Source: a virus
Virus record (IMG/VR): IMGVR_UViG_3300031720_000015
Coordinates: 1 to 29,839 of that record
DNA: 29,839 nt
Reading direction: 5' to 3' (one strand)
The number at the start of each line of letters is the position of its first letter. The stretch's first letter is position 1. This document shows, one piece after another, positions 21,841 through 29,727 of this stretch. The notes below the pieces were generated by a model, which did not search any database, was not told the DNA's origin, and worked only from the letters and a program-made list of their open reading frames with translations. The position numbers and the translations under genes are program-made.

Positions 21841-22089
21841 CTACTTCGTCTCCGCCACCGTGGAGGCCGCCTGCTCAGGCGCAGCAGCCGGTTCGGCCGC
21901 AGCCGGCGCCGGCGCAGCCGCCGGCTCCACGAAATCGAACGGCACGACGCCGCCCACGACGCCGGGCGTCTGGCCCATCTCTTCCTGCACCGCGGCTTTC
22001 GCGTCAGGGTGCGTGAGGAAGGGGCCGAGGAACTCAGGCGTGCCGCCTTCGGACGGAACGATCAGCCCGAGGTAGTGGACGTGCTTCAT
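21841..22089 (-). CDS. Small Ala/Pro-rich head-region protein
   Basis: An 82-residue protein with AAAGGA eight bases before its ATG. The first 50 residues (HYLGLIVPSEGGTPEFLGPF ... HPDAKAAVQEEMG) may be folded; the last 30 are Ala/Pro/Glu repeats (AAAPAPAAAEPAAAPEQAAS). It lies between the DUF2213 and cement genes. I do not recognise the family. Confidence 0.68.
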   Translation of the reverse strand: MKHVHYLGLIVPSEGGTPEFLGPFLTHPDAKAAVQEEMGQTPGVVGGVVPFDFVEPAAAPAPAAAEPAAAPEQAASTVAETK

Positions 22090-22125
22090 GACTGGGATCC
22101 TTTACGTTGCCCGGGGCTGGTCGAT

Positions 22126-23004
22126 TCAGGCCGCTTTCACGGTCGGGAAGAGCGAGTCCAGGCTGACGAGTCCGGCGTGCTGCGCATCCATCGCCACATG
22201 CGGCAGGGCAGCCGCCGACTGCTTCTTCTGCCGCACGGCCATCTCGACGAGAGTGCCGAGCGCGGACTCGTGCACGCCGTCGGTCTTCACGCCGGCATGC
22301 TTGAGCGCGAAGCGGTAGATCTCGGGCGCCGAGTCCATCGCCATCGAGACGACGCCGACCAGGGGGCGCACGTCTTCGCGGGCCTTTGCGGCTTCGCGCC
22401 CGCGCTTCTCGGTGGCTTCGACGGCCGCTTTCACAGCGGCGCTCAGTTCGTCCTTCGTCACAGAGTCCTCCCCGGAGCGGAAGTCCCGGCGGTGATCGGT
22501 GTTGTCGGGCAGCGCGTCCTGCCCGCGGTCGTGGGCGCGCTTGTCACGCGCGGTCTTGCGGGCGTCACGGGCGCGCTTGCGGTCCTTCGCCTCCTCGTCC
22601 TCCTTGCCCTCGTCCTCGGCTGCTTCGCGCGCGTCCATCGCTGCCTCGCGCTCATCGAGCGCGGCGTCACGTGCGGTAGCGTCCTCGGCGGCCTTCGCGT
22701 CCTTGGCAGCTTTGTCCTTGGCATCCTTGGCCTTCTTGTCGCGGGCCTTCTTGTCCTTGGCGCGCTTGCGATCGCGGGCCTTTTCGTAGGCCGCCTCGCG
22801 CTCCTCGTCGGTGAGGTCTCCGCCCTTGGCATCGCGCGCAGCGTCTTCCGCCGCCTTGCACTCCTCGGCATCGAGTGTGATCACCGACTCGGCCGGCGTT
22901 TCCCCGAGCATGCCGTCGAGGGCGACGGCTATGAGGTGAGAGTTGGGATCCTTGCCGAGGTAGGGCTTGATGGCGAGAGCGACAGCAGCGGCGACAGACT
23001 TCAT
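22126..23004 (-). CDS. Possible nested scaffold product from an internal ATG
   Basis: An in-frame ATG at 23004 (residue 201, KPMKSVAAAVALAIKPYLG) comes right after the DUF2213 domain and has GGAG nine bases upstream. It would give a 292-residue product holding only the charged coiled-coil and C-terminal part. Lambda C/Nu3 and similar protease-scaffold genes use the same arrangement. The site is visible; its use is inferred. Confidence 0.35.
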   Translation of the reverse strand: MKSVAAAVALAIKPYLGKDPNSHLIAVALDGMLGETPAESVITLDAEECKAAEDAARDAKGGDLTDEEREAAYEKARDRKRAKDKKARDKKAKDAKDKAAKDAKAAEDATARDAALDEREAAMDAREAAEDEGKEDEEAKDRKRARDARKTARDKRAHDRGQDALPDNTDHRRDFRSGEDSVTKDELSAAVKAAVEATEKRGREAAKAREDVRPLVGVVSMAMDSAPEIYRFALKHAGVKTDGVHESALGTLVEMAVRQKKQSAAALPHVAMDAQHAGLVSLDSLFPTVKAA

Positions 23005-23604
23005 GGGCTTCAGCTCCGGAGGAAGTTCATCAGCAACGTGGACGTCGGGGCCTGCTCGACCTTCCGACACGATCGCGACGTGATTGCCGCGGATGTTGAC
23101 CATGCGGCCGTCATACTGCTGCCCGCCCCAGGCGCCGGGCTCCATGACGGCATCGTAGCGGTACGCTGCGGAGAGCTCGCGCTGCTCGCCGCTCCCGATG
23201 AGGTCGATGGCCTCCTTCGTGAGCACCATGAGCGGGCGCGTGACGAGATACGGCGGCTCGAACGTGCAGGTGCCGACAGTCCCGACCCACAGTTCCTTGC
23301 GCGGAGCGTCCGCATCGATCGGGACGTGCCGAATGAGGAGCGGCTTGCCGTCGAACGTGCCGGCGCCCTTCTCGAGCTCCTTCGGATCGCGAAAGAGCCG
23401 ATACGTCTTGTCGGGTTGAAGCCCGAGTGCCTCCCAGTTTGGGATTTCCCGCCCGAGATATGGGCAGACGTTCGCCTTCGAGATCCGCGACTCTTCGACG
23501 CGCATGTGGCCGTCCGAGTCGATCGAGCGAAGGGAGCGATCGAGCGCCAGCAGCACAGCGGCTGCTGACACCCGACCGCGAGTCGATGGCGAAGGTCTCA
23601 ACAC
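22126..23604 (-). CDS. DUF2213 protease/scaffold-like protein
   Basis: A 492-residue protein. Residues about 20-195 are the DUF2213 domain: ALDRSLRSIDSDGHM, FDGKPLLIRHVPIDADAPRK, GEQRELSAAYRYDAVMEPG (Ser145), YDGRMVNIRGNHVAIV (His175) and EGRAGPDVHVAD. The Ser and His lie where related phage prohead proteases keep catalytic residues, so it probably matures the head. Residues about 245-360 are a highly charged Ala/Lys/Asp/Arg/Glu stretch, almost surely helical coiled coil, as in scaffolds; the C-terminal 100 residues are helical. The start is uncertain: GTG at 23604, or in-frame GTGs at 23571 and 23559; none has a good Shine-Dalgarno. It is preceded by the only sizeable intergenic space. Confidence 0.85.
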   Translation of the reverse strand: MLRPSPSTRGRVSAAAVLLALDRSLRSIDSDGHMRVEESRISKANVCPYLGREIPNWEALGLQPDKTYRLFRDPKELEKGAGTFDGKPLLIRHVPIDADAPRKELWVGTVGTCTFEPPYLVTRPLMVLTKEAIDLIGSGEQRELSAAYRYDAVMEPGAWGGQQYDGRMVNIRGNHVAIVSEGRAGPDVHVADELPPELKPMKSVAAAVALAIKPYLGKDPNSHLIAVALDGMLGETPAESVITLDAEECKAAEDAARDAKGGDLTDEEREAAYEKARDRKRAKDKKARDKKAKDAKDKAAKDAKAAEDATARDAALDEREAAMDAREAAEDEGKEDEEAKDRKRARDARKTARDKRAHDRGQDALPDNTDHRRDFRSGEDSVTKDELSAAVKAAVEATEKRGREAAKAREDVRPLVGVVSMAMDSAPEIYRFALKHAGVKTDGVHESALGTLVEMAVRQKKQSAAALPHVAMDAQHAGLVSLDSLFPTVKAA

Positions 23605-23765
23605 TCACGCTTCACATCGCACCTTGCTGAGGGGATTGCTCAGTTGGTTCGGGCGCGATAGAACCGAAGTCGCGTGCGAGGATCAAGCACTTTCGTGCGG
23701 GATCTGGGCACGCTGTCACATACGGGGTGTTGGGTATTGATCCTCACACCCGAGGCGGGTAGAAG
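23605..23765 (-). other. Structured intergenic region (161 bases)
   Basis: The largest gap in the window. On the minus strand it holds the perfect 9-base inverted repeat GAGGATCAA (23745-23737) with TTGATCCTC (23686-23678), and directly before the latter the hairpin GCAC-GAAA-GTGC (23698-23687). Further down are GGTTC/GAACC (23665-23646) and CTGAG/CTCAG (23643-23627). GGGTGT/ACACCC (23751-23725) crosses the 9-base stem, so it is either an alternative or a pseudoknot. No U-run typical of a terminator follows, and no convincing sigma70 promoter was found. It may be a leader that controls the DUF2213 gene, a processing site or a small RNA. Confidence 0.5.
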
Positions 23766-24956
23766 CTACGATCTTTTCCCGAGTCGATCTGGGATCACGG
23801 CGCGAGAGGTGCACCGGCAGTTGATGAGCTCGCCCGGCTGCACGTTCTTCTGCTCCGCCGAGTCGTAGAGCCCGTCCGCAATCTTGAAGCGCTTCCCGTT
23901 CATCGCGACGTGCGTCGGGCGTGGCTCCTTGCCTGCGCTCGAGTGTTGCCACACCGCTTCCGTGATGCCGAGGTCGGCGCGGCGCGCGTTCTCCATCACC
24001 GCCTTCGATTTTGCTACCTGGTCGCGCGCGATGAGCGCGGCGCGCCGGTACGTCACGCCGTACTTCGCGCGAATCTCGGTCGAGAGCTCCGACATCGAGC
24101 CGCCGCGCATCACAGCCGACCACACCGCCGACTCGACGTCCTTGAGGAACTCGCGCGGGATCGAGCGGATCAGGTTGACGTTCTCGGCCACGACCGCCCG
24201 GTAGGCGCTCACCATCCGCTCGGTCGGCCGGAAGCGCACTGTGAAGCCGGCGTCCTTGAGGCGTTTGCGCATGGCGACGTCCAGGTGGCGCTGGCTGCGA
24301 TCGGCGAAGAGCGCGGCGATCTCCTTCGCCATGTCGTCGAACCGCTTCTGCCAGAGACGGCCCCAGACCTTCATCACCGTGCGCAGCGTCACGATCGGAT
24401 CGTCATCGAGCGCCAGCCGCTTACTAGCCGGCCGATAGAAGCGCTTCATGAGGCGCAGGATGTCGCGCGCCATGCGGCGGGACATCACCTGCATCTGCTC
24501 CTGATACCAGGCGCGCACGCCCTCGTTAGGGATCACGGCGCGCAGCACCAGGTCGTTCGAGGGCTGCCGCTGCTTCGCATCGAGCGCGATGTGGAGCGCC
24601 GCCTCGGTGAGGGGCTTGGGCCACACCACGAGCTCCCGCTTCATCAGTCCACGCCCGAGCGGGTTTGGCTCATGCCGCAGCGTCCCGCCGCGCATCAGGA
24701 CGATGTGCTCGTGCCCGAAGTAGCTGATGCCGAGCTCGAAGTAGTAGCCGGGCGGCACGAAGCCGATGGGCTTCTCGATGAGCTCGAAGCCGCGCTCGCG
24801 GAAGAAGTCGACAAAGGCTCCCTCGGCGTCCGGGAGCTTGATGAAGTTCGGCACCCGCTCGAGCGGCAGCTCGAGGAAGGAGGCCGCCGCGGCCTGCATA
24901 CAGTTGCCGACCTCGGCGCCCAGGGCCTCGATGTCAGTTTGGTGGACGGGATTCAC
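23766..24956 (-). CDS. Head morphogenesis protein (Mu F-like) with N-terminal Cys/His domain
   Basis: A 396-residue protein in two parts. Residues about 250-390 hold the Mu F/SPP1 gp7-like domain: RRAALIARDQVAKSKAVMEN, then RPTHVAMNGKRF and the Cys motif INCRCTSRAV near the end. It is the minor head protein usually found after the portal. Residues 1-110 are different: GNCMQAAAASFLELPLERVP (Cys19), then GHEHIVLM (His82, His84) and RHEPNPLGRGL. This N-C-x-Q-A ... GH.VL ... H-D/E-P-P order is seen in stand-alone phage proteins with a papain-like peptidase appearance (C39-like). Whether it cuts anything is unknown. The GTG start overlaps the portal stop as GTGA. Confidence 0.86.
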   Translation of the reverse strand: MNPVHQTDIEALGAEVGNCMQAAAASFLELPLERVPNFIKLPDAEGAFVDFFRERGFELIEKPIGFVPPGYYFELGISYFGHEHIVLMRGGTLRHEPNPLGRGLMKRELVVWPKPLTEAALHIALDAKQRQPSNDLVLRAVIPNEGVRAWYQEQMQVMSRRMARDILRLMKRFYRPASKRLALDDDPIVTLRTVMKVWGRLWQKRFDDMAKEIAALFADRSQRHLDVAMRKRLKDAGFTVRFRPTERMVSAYRAVVAENVNLIRSIPREFLKDVESAVWSAVMRGGSMSELSTEIRAKYGVTYRRAALIARDQVAKSKAVMENARRADLGITEAVWQHSSAGKEPRPTHVAMNGKRFKIADGLYDSAEQKNVQPGELINCRCTSRAVIPDRLGKRS

Positions 24957-26452
24957 GCCGCGCGCGCTGCCGGCTCATCCTGCTGCTGCTCGCCGCCCTC
25001 CTCGCCTGGCATCGGTTCGGGCTCCGGCGGCTCGGGAACCTTGTCGGGATCCAGGTTGCTGAACCCGCTCTCCGGATCTGTGGCGACCTGTTTGCGCACT
25101 TCCTCGGCACTGACAACCCCGGCGTCGATGTACGCGACGGCCATCTCGCCCTGCGTCTTCTTGACACGCGAGAGCGCCTCGCCGGTGAGCTGCTTGAGGG
25201 GCACGTAGTCGAAGATGATCTCGTCGTCCACGGTGCCGAAGAGGTGTAGCTGCACCAGCTTCAGAATCTTCGTCAGCGGCTGGGTGTACAGGTGCTCCTG
25301 CATCGAGTTGATCCAGTCATGGAACACCTCGATCTCGGAGTCGCTCGAGGCGTTGAGGCCCGCGGGCGTGATGCCGGTGAGCACGACGAGCGGCAGGTGG
25401 GTGGGTGCTGCCATGTGCTCCTGCGCCTGGGCCTGAAGCTCGGACAGCCCGGAGAGCGTCGCGTTGAAGATGTTGAGCGCCTCGGTCTCCTTATCCGTGA
25501 GGAACAGGCCCTGGTTGTCGCGCGTCTTCGTGAAGAGCTTCGCGCGCTTCAGGACATCGGAGTCCGCTTCGCCCTCGAGCACTGCGGCCATGTCGGTGCC
25601 GAGGTTCACGATCGAGAAGTTGTTGACCAGCCGGTTGACGCTATCGACCGTCTTCAGCCACCGCGTCACATAAGGCTCGATGAGCTGCGAGAGCGAGATG
25701 CCCCCGAAGTTGTAGGCGGGCTTGATGATGTCCGGCACTTCGCGCGATATGAAGTTGATGAGGCGGGTCTGGTCGGTCTCGCGACCTAACACCATCCACT
25801 TCTCCGGTTTGTAGAAGGTGGGGAGCGTCGGGTCGGTTGAGTTCCACACGAGCGGCGTCACCCACATAGGCTCGATCACCACGAAGCCCTCCAGCGCGCC
25901 CTTCTCCACCGTGTTCTCGTCGATCAGCAGCGGGTCCGTGTGCTCGTCCTGGTCGCGGATCTTGATGAAAATCTGCCCCATACCGTAGAAGCCGTCGAGC
26001 TCGGTGACTTTGCGGAAGAGCGCCTGGACCTTGAACTCCTCGAAGGCCTTCTCGATGTCGGCGATCTTCTTGCTCTTGTCGCCGAGGCCCTTCGTCTTGA
26101 ACGCGATCCATTTGCGCGTCATCTCCTTTGCGGTGGTCTCGACGGGCTGCCGGAATTCCGAGCGCTGTGCGAGCTGGGCCAGGTACGGGTAGCCCGGGAA
26201 GTACAGGCCAAACGCGCCGAGGCCGGCGATGCTGTTGATGAACGGCAGGAACGGGAACGGACCAGCGTCGTCCATCGCGAGCTTCGGTTCGCGGTTCTTC
26301 ACCTTGAAAGGCAGCGCGGGGAAGTTGACCGTCCTCGCCCGACGGTAGCCGTGCAGATCCTCCCCCGAGGAGTCGGCCGCGACTGTCGCGTTGATCGTGA
26401 GGCGCTTGCGCGCGGGTTTACGCGCAGGGGCGCGGGTGGCTTTGCGAGTCAT
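24953..26452 (-). CDS. Portal protein (DUF1073-type)
   Basis: A 499-residue portal, the dodecameric ring through which DNA enters and leaves. The first 35 residues are basic and disordered. Family landmarks: EMTRKWIAFKTKG, DGFYGMGQIFIKIRD, the GGISLSQLIEPYVTRWLKTV stretch, LGTDMAAVLEGEAD, and VVLTGITPAGLNASSDSEIE followed by FHDWINSMQEHL. DUF1073 portals stand between terminase and Mu F-like genes, as here. The tail is acidic and Gln/Pro-rich. Members of this family are sometimes labelled Acb1-like in databases; no second domain follows here. The ATG overlaps the terminase stop as ATGA. Confidence 0.92.
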   Translation of the reverse strand: MTRKATRAPARKPARKRLTINATVAADSSGEDLHGYRRARTVNFPALPFKVKNREPKLAMDDAGPFPFLPFINSIAGLGAFGLYFPGYPYLAQLAQRSEFRQPVETTAKEMTRKWIAFKTKGLGDKSKKIADIEKAFEEFKVQALFRKVTELDGFYGMGQIFIKIRDQDEHTDPLLIDENTVEKGALEGFVVIEPMWVTPLVWNSTDPTLPTFYKPEKWMVLGRETDQTRLINFISREVPDIIKPAYNFGGISLSQLIEPYVTRWLKTVDSVNRLVNNFSIVNLGTDMAAVLEGEADSDVLKRAKLFTKTRDNQGLFLTDKETEALNIFNATLSGLSELQAQAQEHMAAPTHLPLVVLTGITPAGLNASSDSEIEVFHDWINSMQEHLYTQPLTKILKLVQLHLFGTVDDEIIFDYVPLKQLTGEALSRVKKTQGEMAVAYIDAGVVSAEEVRKQVATDPESGFSNLDPDKVPEPPEPEPMPGEEGGEQQQDEPAARAA

Positions 26453-27987
26453 GTTAGGTCCTCATCGTCTCCGAGTAGGCGCTCATCAATCCGCATCGGC
26501 CGGCGGCCGGGAGCGTAAACCATCATCGTGCCGTCACCCAAGTTAGGCGACGGGGAGCCGTCGGGCTGCTTGTCGATCACGAGCTTGCCGGCGGGGTTCT
26601 GTGAGTAGGTCGGCTGCGAGAGTTCCATCATGAGCTTCACACGCACGGCCTCGGGGATCTCGGAGCTGATCGACATCAGCGTGTCCGGGTCGTACTTCTC
26701 GCCGTGCACGACGGCGCGGTAGGTGCGCTGCGCACGCTGCCTCAGCGCCCACCAGCCCTGCGCCTTGAGGTTGAGGAAGAAGTCCTCGTTCTTGCGCCCC
26801 TCGACCATTTCGCGCGTCGGGTCCATGACAGCAGCGGATCCGCGAAACGGTGTCACGCGGATATGGAAGGCGGGGTTACGCTTCTCGTTGACCTTGCGGG
26901 CATCGCCCCGCACGCCTGCCCCCACGCCGTCGGCGTCGTAGCGGAAGGTGCGCACGCCGTGATTGTCGCAGACGAGGAACGCCCGCTCGGTCGTGGCGTA
27001 GATGTCCGAATCCTTGCCGGCCCACACCTCGGCCGCCTCGAGCACGATGCCGTGCGCGACGATGAAGGCGTTTTTGTCCACGCCCTGGTCGGCAACGTCG
27101 AGGGCCCCGCGGCGCTCGCCGGTGGGCTTGATGCCGAGCTTCACATGCGCATCGAGGCAGGCGTTCACCCAGAGGGCGGGGATCACGATGCCCTCGAGCG
27201 AGGCCTGGTAGTTGATGTCGAGCTCCTGAGCGGTCACGACCGGGCCCCAGGTCTCGAGGAACTTGTCGTAGTCGGCTTGGCTGAAGCGCGGGTTCTCGCG
27301 CCAGTGGAAGGTGAACTTCCGCACGCCGGCGCGGTGCGCCCGCTCGGCGAAGGTGTTGGTCATACCCTGCACGCTGCTCACGTCCTGGCGGCAGTTGGTC
27401 GTCTTCGAGAGCGCCATGTCGACCATCTGGTCGTGCTCGAGGTGGGCCGTTTCGTCCACGAAGTAGAGCGAGGTGCGGCCGCCGCGGCCGATGTTGTCGC
27501 CGATCTCACCGATGATCGAGCCGCGGGGCTCGGGGAAGAGCAGCCGGCGCTCGGTGCTGTGGCCTTGCTCGGGGTCGTGGCCGCCTTTTAGCTCGCGGGG
27601 CAAGGCCTCGAGGTACGCCCGCCCCTTCTCGAATAGGGACCCCATGTCCCCGCGCCAGTCCACCTTCTCACGCTTGAACGACCCCCACCCGATCGCCGCG
27701 TCATCGAACAGCGTGCAGATACCGATCGAGAGCCCGACGATGAGCCAGGACACGCCCACGTCGCGGCTCTTCTCGGTGAGCCCGTACTCGCCGTCCTTCC
27801 AATTCTGGACCGTGAACTCCACCCACTCGCGCTGGCGCTGATCGAGTAGGAACGGGATCACGACCGGCAGTCCCAGGCGGACGTTGCGCGGATCGATCGT
27901 GATGCCCCAGTCGTTGATCCAGTCCGCCAGATGGTTGCGGTAATAGGCCCGCAGCCCAGGCAGCATGTCCGGGTTGGCCCGCAGCAC
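26449..27987 (-). CDS. terL: Terminase large subunit
   Basis: The DNA-packaging motor: ATPase plus nuclease. With the GTG at 27987 it has 512 residues. The ATPase part shows a Walker A-like EKSRDVGVSWL (about 72-82), a Walker B SLYFVDETAHLEH (about 173-185) and the following QGMTNTF motif. The nuclease part shows ALDVADQGVDKNAF (about 295-308) and FRYDADGVGAG (about 348-358), with acidic residues in the places expected for RNase H-like metal binding. The start is doubtful: the frame is open for at least 25 further codons to a CTG at 28062, and these (TLRDVYASAWRERARRLK) look coding. No ATG, GTG or TTG lies in that part. The 27987 GTG has no clear ribosome site. Confidence 0.92.
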   Translation of the reverse strand: MLRANPDMLPGLRAYYRNHLADWINDWGITIDPRNVRLGLPVVIPFLLDQRQREWVEFTVQNWKDGEYGLTEKSRDVGVSWLIVGLSIGICTLFDDAAIGWGSFKREKVDWRGDMGSLFEKGRAYLEALPRELKGGHDPEQGHSTERRLLFPEPRGSIIGEIGDNIGRGGRTSLYFVDETAHLEHDQMVDMALSKTTNCRQDVSSVQGMTNTFAERAHRAGVRKFTFHWRENPRFSQADYDKFLETWGPVVTAQELDINYQASLEGIVIPALWVNACLDAHVKLGIKPTGERRGALDVADQGVDKNAFIVAHGIVLEAAEVWAGKDSDIYATTERAFLVCDNHGVRTFRYDADGVGAGVRGDARKVNEKRNPAFHIRVTPFRGSAAVMDPTREMVEGRKNEDFFLNLKAQGWWALRQRAQRTYRAVVHGEKYDPDTLMSISSEIPEAVRVKLMMELSQPTYSQNPAGKLVIDKQPDGSPSPNLGDGTMMVYAPGRRPMRIDERLLGDDEDLT

Positions 27988-28058
27988 CTTCAGGCGCCGC
28001 GCGCGCTCGCGCCACGCGGAGGCGTAGACGTCTCGCAGCGTGTTGGAGGGCTCAGCGC

Positions 28059-28457
28059 TCAGATCTCCTCCCGACAGAGCCGCAGGTAAGTCTTCATCGC
28101 GTCATCGTCTGAGATCGCGACCGCGGCGGCCGCAATCGGGATGGCGCCGCCGTCCGGGCCCCCGTGCTGATGGCGCAGCGGCAGCGGCTTCCACTCATCG
28201 CCCCCGCGCATCGAGAGCCAGTGGATCATCGCCTTGGTGTTGCCTGCCATCCCGGCGTTGAAGAGCCGGCCGCCCATTTTGAGCTTGGCCTTCAGGCGTG
28301 CGGTTCGCAGCTCGCGGTGATATTCCCGGCGCAGCGTCTTGATGCCAATGCCGAGCACCCGCGCGATCTCGTGGTGCGGCATGGCATTGGCGGCACCGAG
28401 TTCCACGAGCTCGCGGAAGTCCTTAGTTGGCTGGTGTCGCGGCCGGCCGGCCGGCAT
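28059..28457 (-). CDS. terS: Terminase small subunit-like DNA-binding protein
   Basis: A 132-residue protein. Residues about 13-50 (FRELVELGAANAMPHHEIAR VLGIGIKTL as two pieces) look like a helix-turn-helix, followed by a basic helix and AGNTKAMIHWLSMRGGDEWK, a block frequent in small terminase-like proteins. It should bind the packaging start site and feed DNA to the large subunit just downstream. The ATG has AAGGAGG about six to seven bases upstream and lies within the last 35 bases of the methyltransferase gene. Confidence 0.8.
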   Translation of the reverse strand: MPAGRPRHQPTKDFRELVELGAANAMPHHEIARVLGIGIKTLRREYHRELRTARLKAKLKMGGRLFNAGMAGNTKAMIHWLSMRGGDEWKPLPLRHQHGGPDGGAIPIAAAAVAISDDDAMKTYLRLCREEI

Positions 28458-29709
28458 GGCGCTCCTCCTTTGCCTGCGACCAGCTCAGCGCGTCCGTCGT
28501 GCCCGTGCCGAGGAACGCCTGCTTGCCGCTCGCCTTCTCCCATCGCTCGAGGATCACGTCGGCGAAACGTGGTTCCATCTCCATCATGGCGCAGCGGCGC
28601 CTGGTCTTTTCGGCCGCAATCAGCGTCGAGCCCGAGCCGCCGAAGAGATCGAGCACCAGGTCGCCTGGCTCACTCGAGTTCTCAATCAGCCAGGCGAGGA
28701 GTTCCACGGGCTTCGCGGCGTTGTGCTGCCGCTCCTCGCCCGTGACGCGCGAGGCCTTGAAGATGTTGGCGCATCCCAACACGGGCCGCTGTCCGCGTTT
28801 GTTGCCCGAGGTCATCGCCTTCTGAGGCGGGAGCCGCGCGAAGAACGCCACGAACTCGTGCGCGTTGCCGTACATGCCCCCGAGCCCGAAGTGGCCCTTG
28901 TCCCACACGATGCAGTTCTTCGGCGTCAGGCGCGCGGACTTGAGGCCGTGCCAGAGCGTCGCGTAACTGCGCCAGTCGCAGTGCACGTAGACGTGCGCAA
29001 ACTCCGGCACCCGCTCGATGATGACGGCGCCGAGCTTCTCGAAGAACGGCCGCACCATCTTGTCATCGGCGATGTCCGCTGAAATGCCGGTGCTCGAGCC
29101 GTAGATGGCGAACGGCGGATCGGTCAGCACCATGTCAGCGAGGTTGCCCTCGAGCAGTCGATCGACGTCCTCACGGTCGAAGGAATCGCCCACGAGCAGC
29201 CGGCGATCACCGAGCAGCCAGAGCTCCCCGGGACGCGAGGTCGGCCGCTCGGGAGGCGGCGGCGCGTCGTCTTCGTCCGCATCGCCGGCGCCAGGGTCGG
29301 GCCCGAGGATGTCGTCGAGCTCCCCGATCGAGAACCCGGTGAGCGACAGGTCGAACCCGTCGGCCTTGAGGCTCCCCAGCTCGAGCGCGAGGAGCTTCTC
29401 GTCCCACCCTGCGTTGGCCGGGATTTTGTTATCGGCGATCGCGAGCGCCCGCTTCTGCTGCGGCGAAAGCCCGCGGACCTCGATCGCGTCGACGTGCGTG
29501 AGTCCCTCGGCCATGGCAGCGAGCCGGCGACCGTGGCCGGCAATCAGCAGGCCCTCCTCGTCGATCACCAGGACGGAGGTGAAGCCGAAGGCCCGGATCG
29601 ATCCCCGCAGCTCCTCGACCTGGGCCCTCGAGTGGGTGCGCGCGTTGCGGTCGTAGGGCTTGAGGTCCGCGAGTGCGACCTGCTTGATTGCGTGTCGAAA
29701 TTCGCTCAC
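28423..29709 (-). CDS. ParB-domain DNA methyltransferase (N6-A/N4-C type)
   Basis: A 428-residue protein from the GTG at 29709, chosen because GGAAGG stands about seven bases before it; a GTG at 29724 would add five residues. Residues about 10-95 form a ParB/Srx-like domain (LADLKPYDRNARTHSRAQVE, FGFTSVLVIDEEG, IAGHGRRLAA). An acidic/proline linker follows (about 135-160). The methylase has motif IV TDPPFAIYG (about 196-204) before motif I LDLFGGSGSTLIAAE (about 353-367), the order of beta-class methylases, and a target-recognition part between them. It has no restriction partner in view, so it may be an orphan enzyme protecting phage DNA or marking the packaging site. Target sequence unknown. 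Confidence 0.92.
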   Translation of the reverse strand: MSEFRHAIKQVALADLKPYDRNARTHSRAQVEELRGSIRAFGFTSVLVIDEEGLLIAGHGRRLAAMAEGLTHVDAIEVRGLSPQQKRALAIADNKIPANAGWDEKLLALELGSLKADGFDLSLTGFSIGELDDILGPDPGAGDADEDDAPPPPERPTSRPGELWLLGDRRLLVGDSFDREDVDRLLEGNLADMVLTDPPFAIYGSSTGISADIADDKMVRPFFEKLGAVIIERVPEFAHVYVHCDWRSYATLWHGLKSARLTPKNCIVWDKGHFGLGGMYGNAHEFVAFFARLPPQKAMTSGNKRGQRPVLGCANIFKASRVTGEERQHNAAKPVELLAWLIENSSEPGDLVLDLFGGSGSTLIAAEKTRRRCAMMEMEPRFADVILERWEKASGKQAFLGTGTTDALSWSQAKEERHAGRPAATPAN

Positions 29710-29727
29710 GAGGGAACCTTCCACGCG

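Noticed and set aside
21811-23568. Long plus-strand open frame (585 codons) opposite the DUF2213 gene, and similar long plus-strand frames at 5633-7399 and 23910-25208
   Set aside because: They are antisense shadows caused by high GC and by the Lys/Ala/Asp-rich repeat code. Their residues are rich in Arg/His/Leu with no family landmark, and the minus-strand genes there are clearly recognised.
23660-23690. Sigma70-like promoter TTGATC-N18-TCTATC on the minus strand in the gap
   Set aside because: The -10 box matches only about half of the consensus and the -35 box overlaps the inverted repeat, so it is not above chance.
23610-23740. Small peptide frame in the structured gap (about 35 codons ending in RFYRARTN)
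   Set aside because: No ribosome site and no recognised family; the base-paired structure explains the region better.
24953-26452. Anti-CBASS Acb1 activity in the portal protein
   Set aside because: Databases attach an Acb1-like label to some DUF1073 proteins, but here the protein ends after the portal part in an acidic tail, and no paired H-x-T/S phosphodiesterase motifs were seen.
28440-28456. GGCCGGCC-type palindromic run at the small terminase start as a possible pac/cos site
   Set aside because: It codes the AGRP residues of the small terminase N-terminus in GC-rich codons; nothing else marks it as a packaging site.
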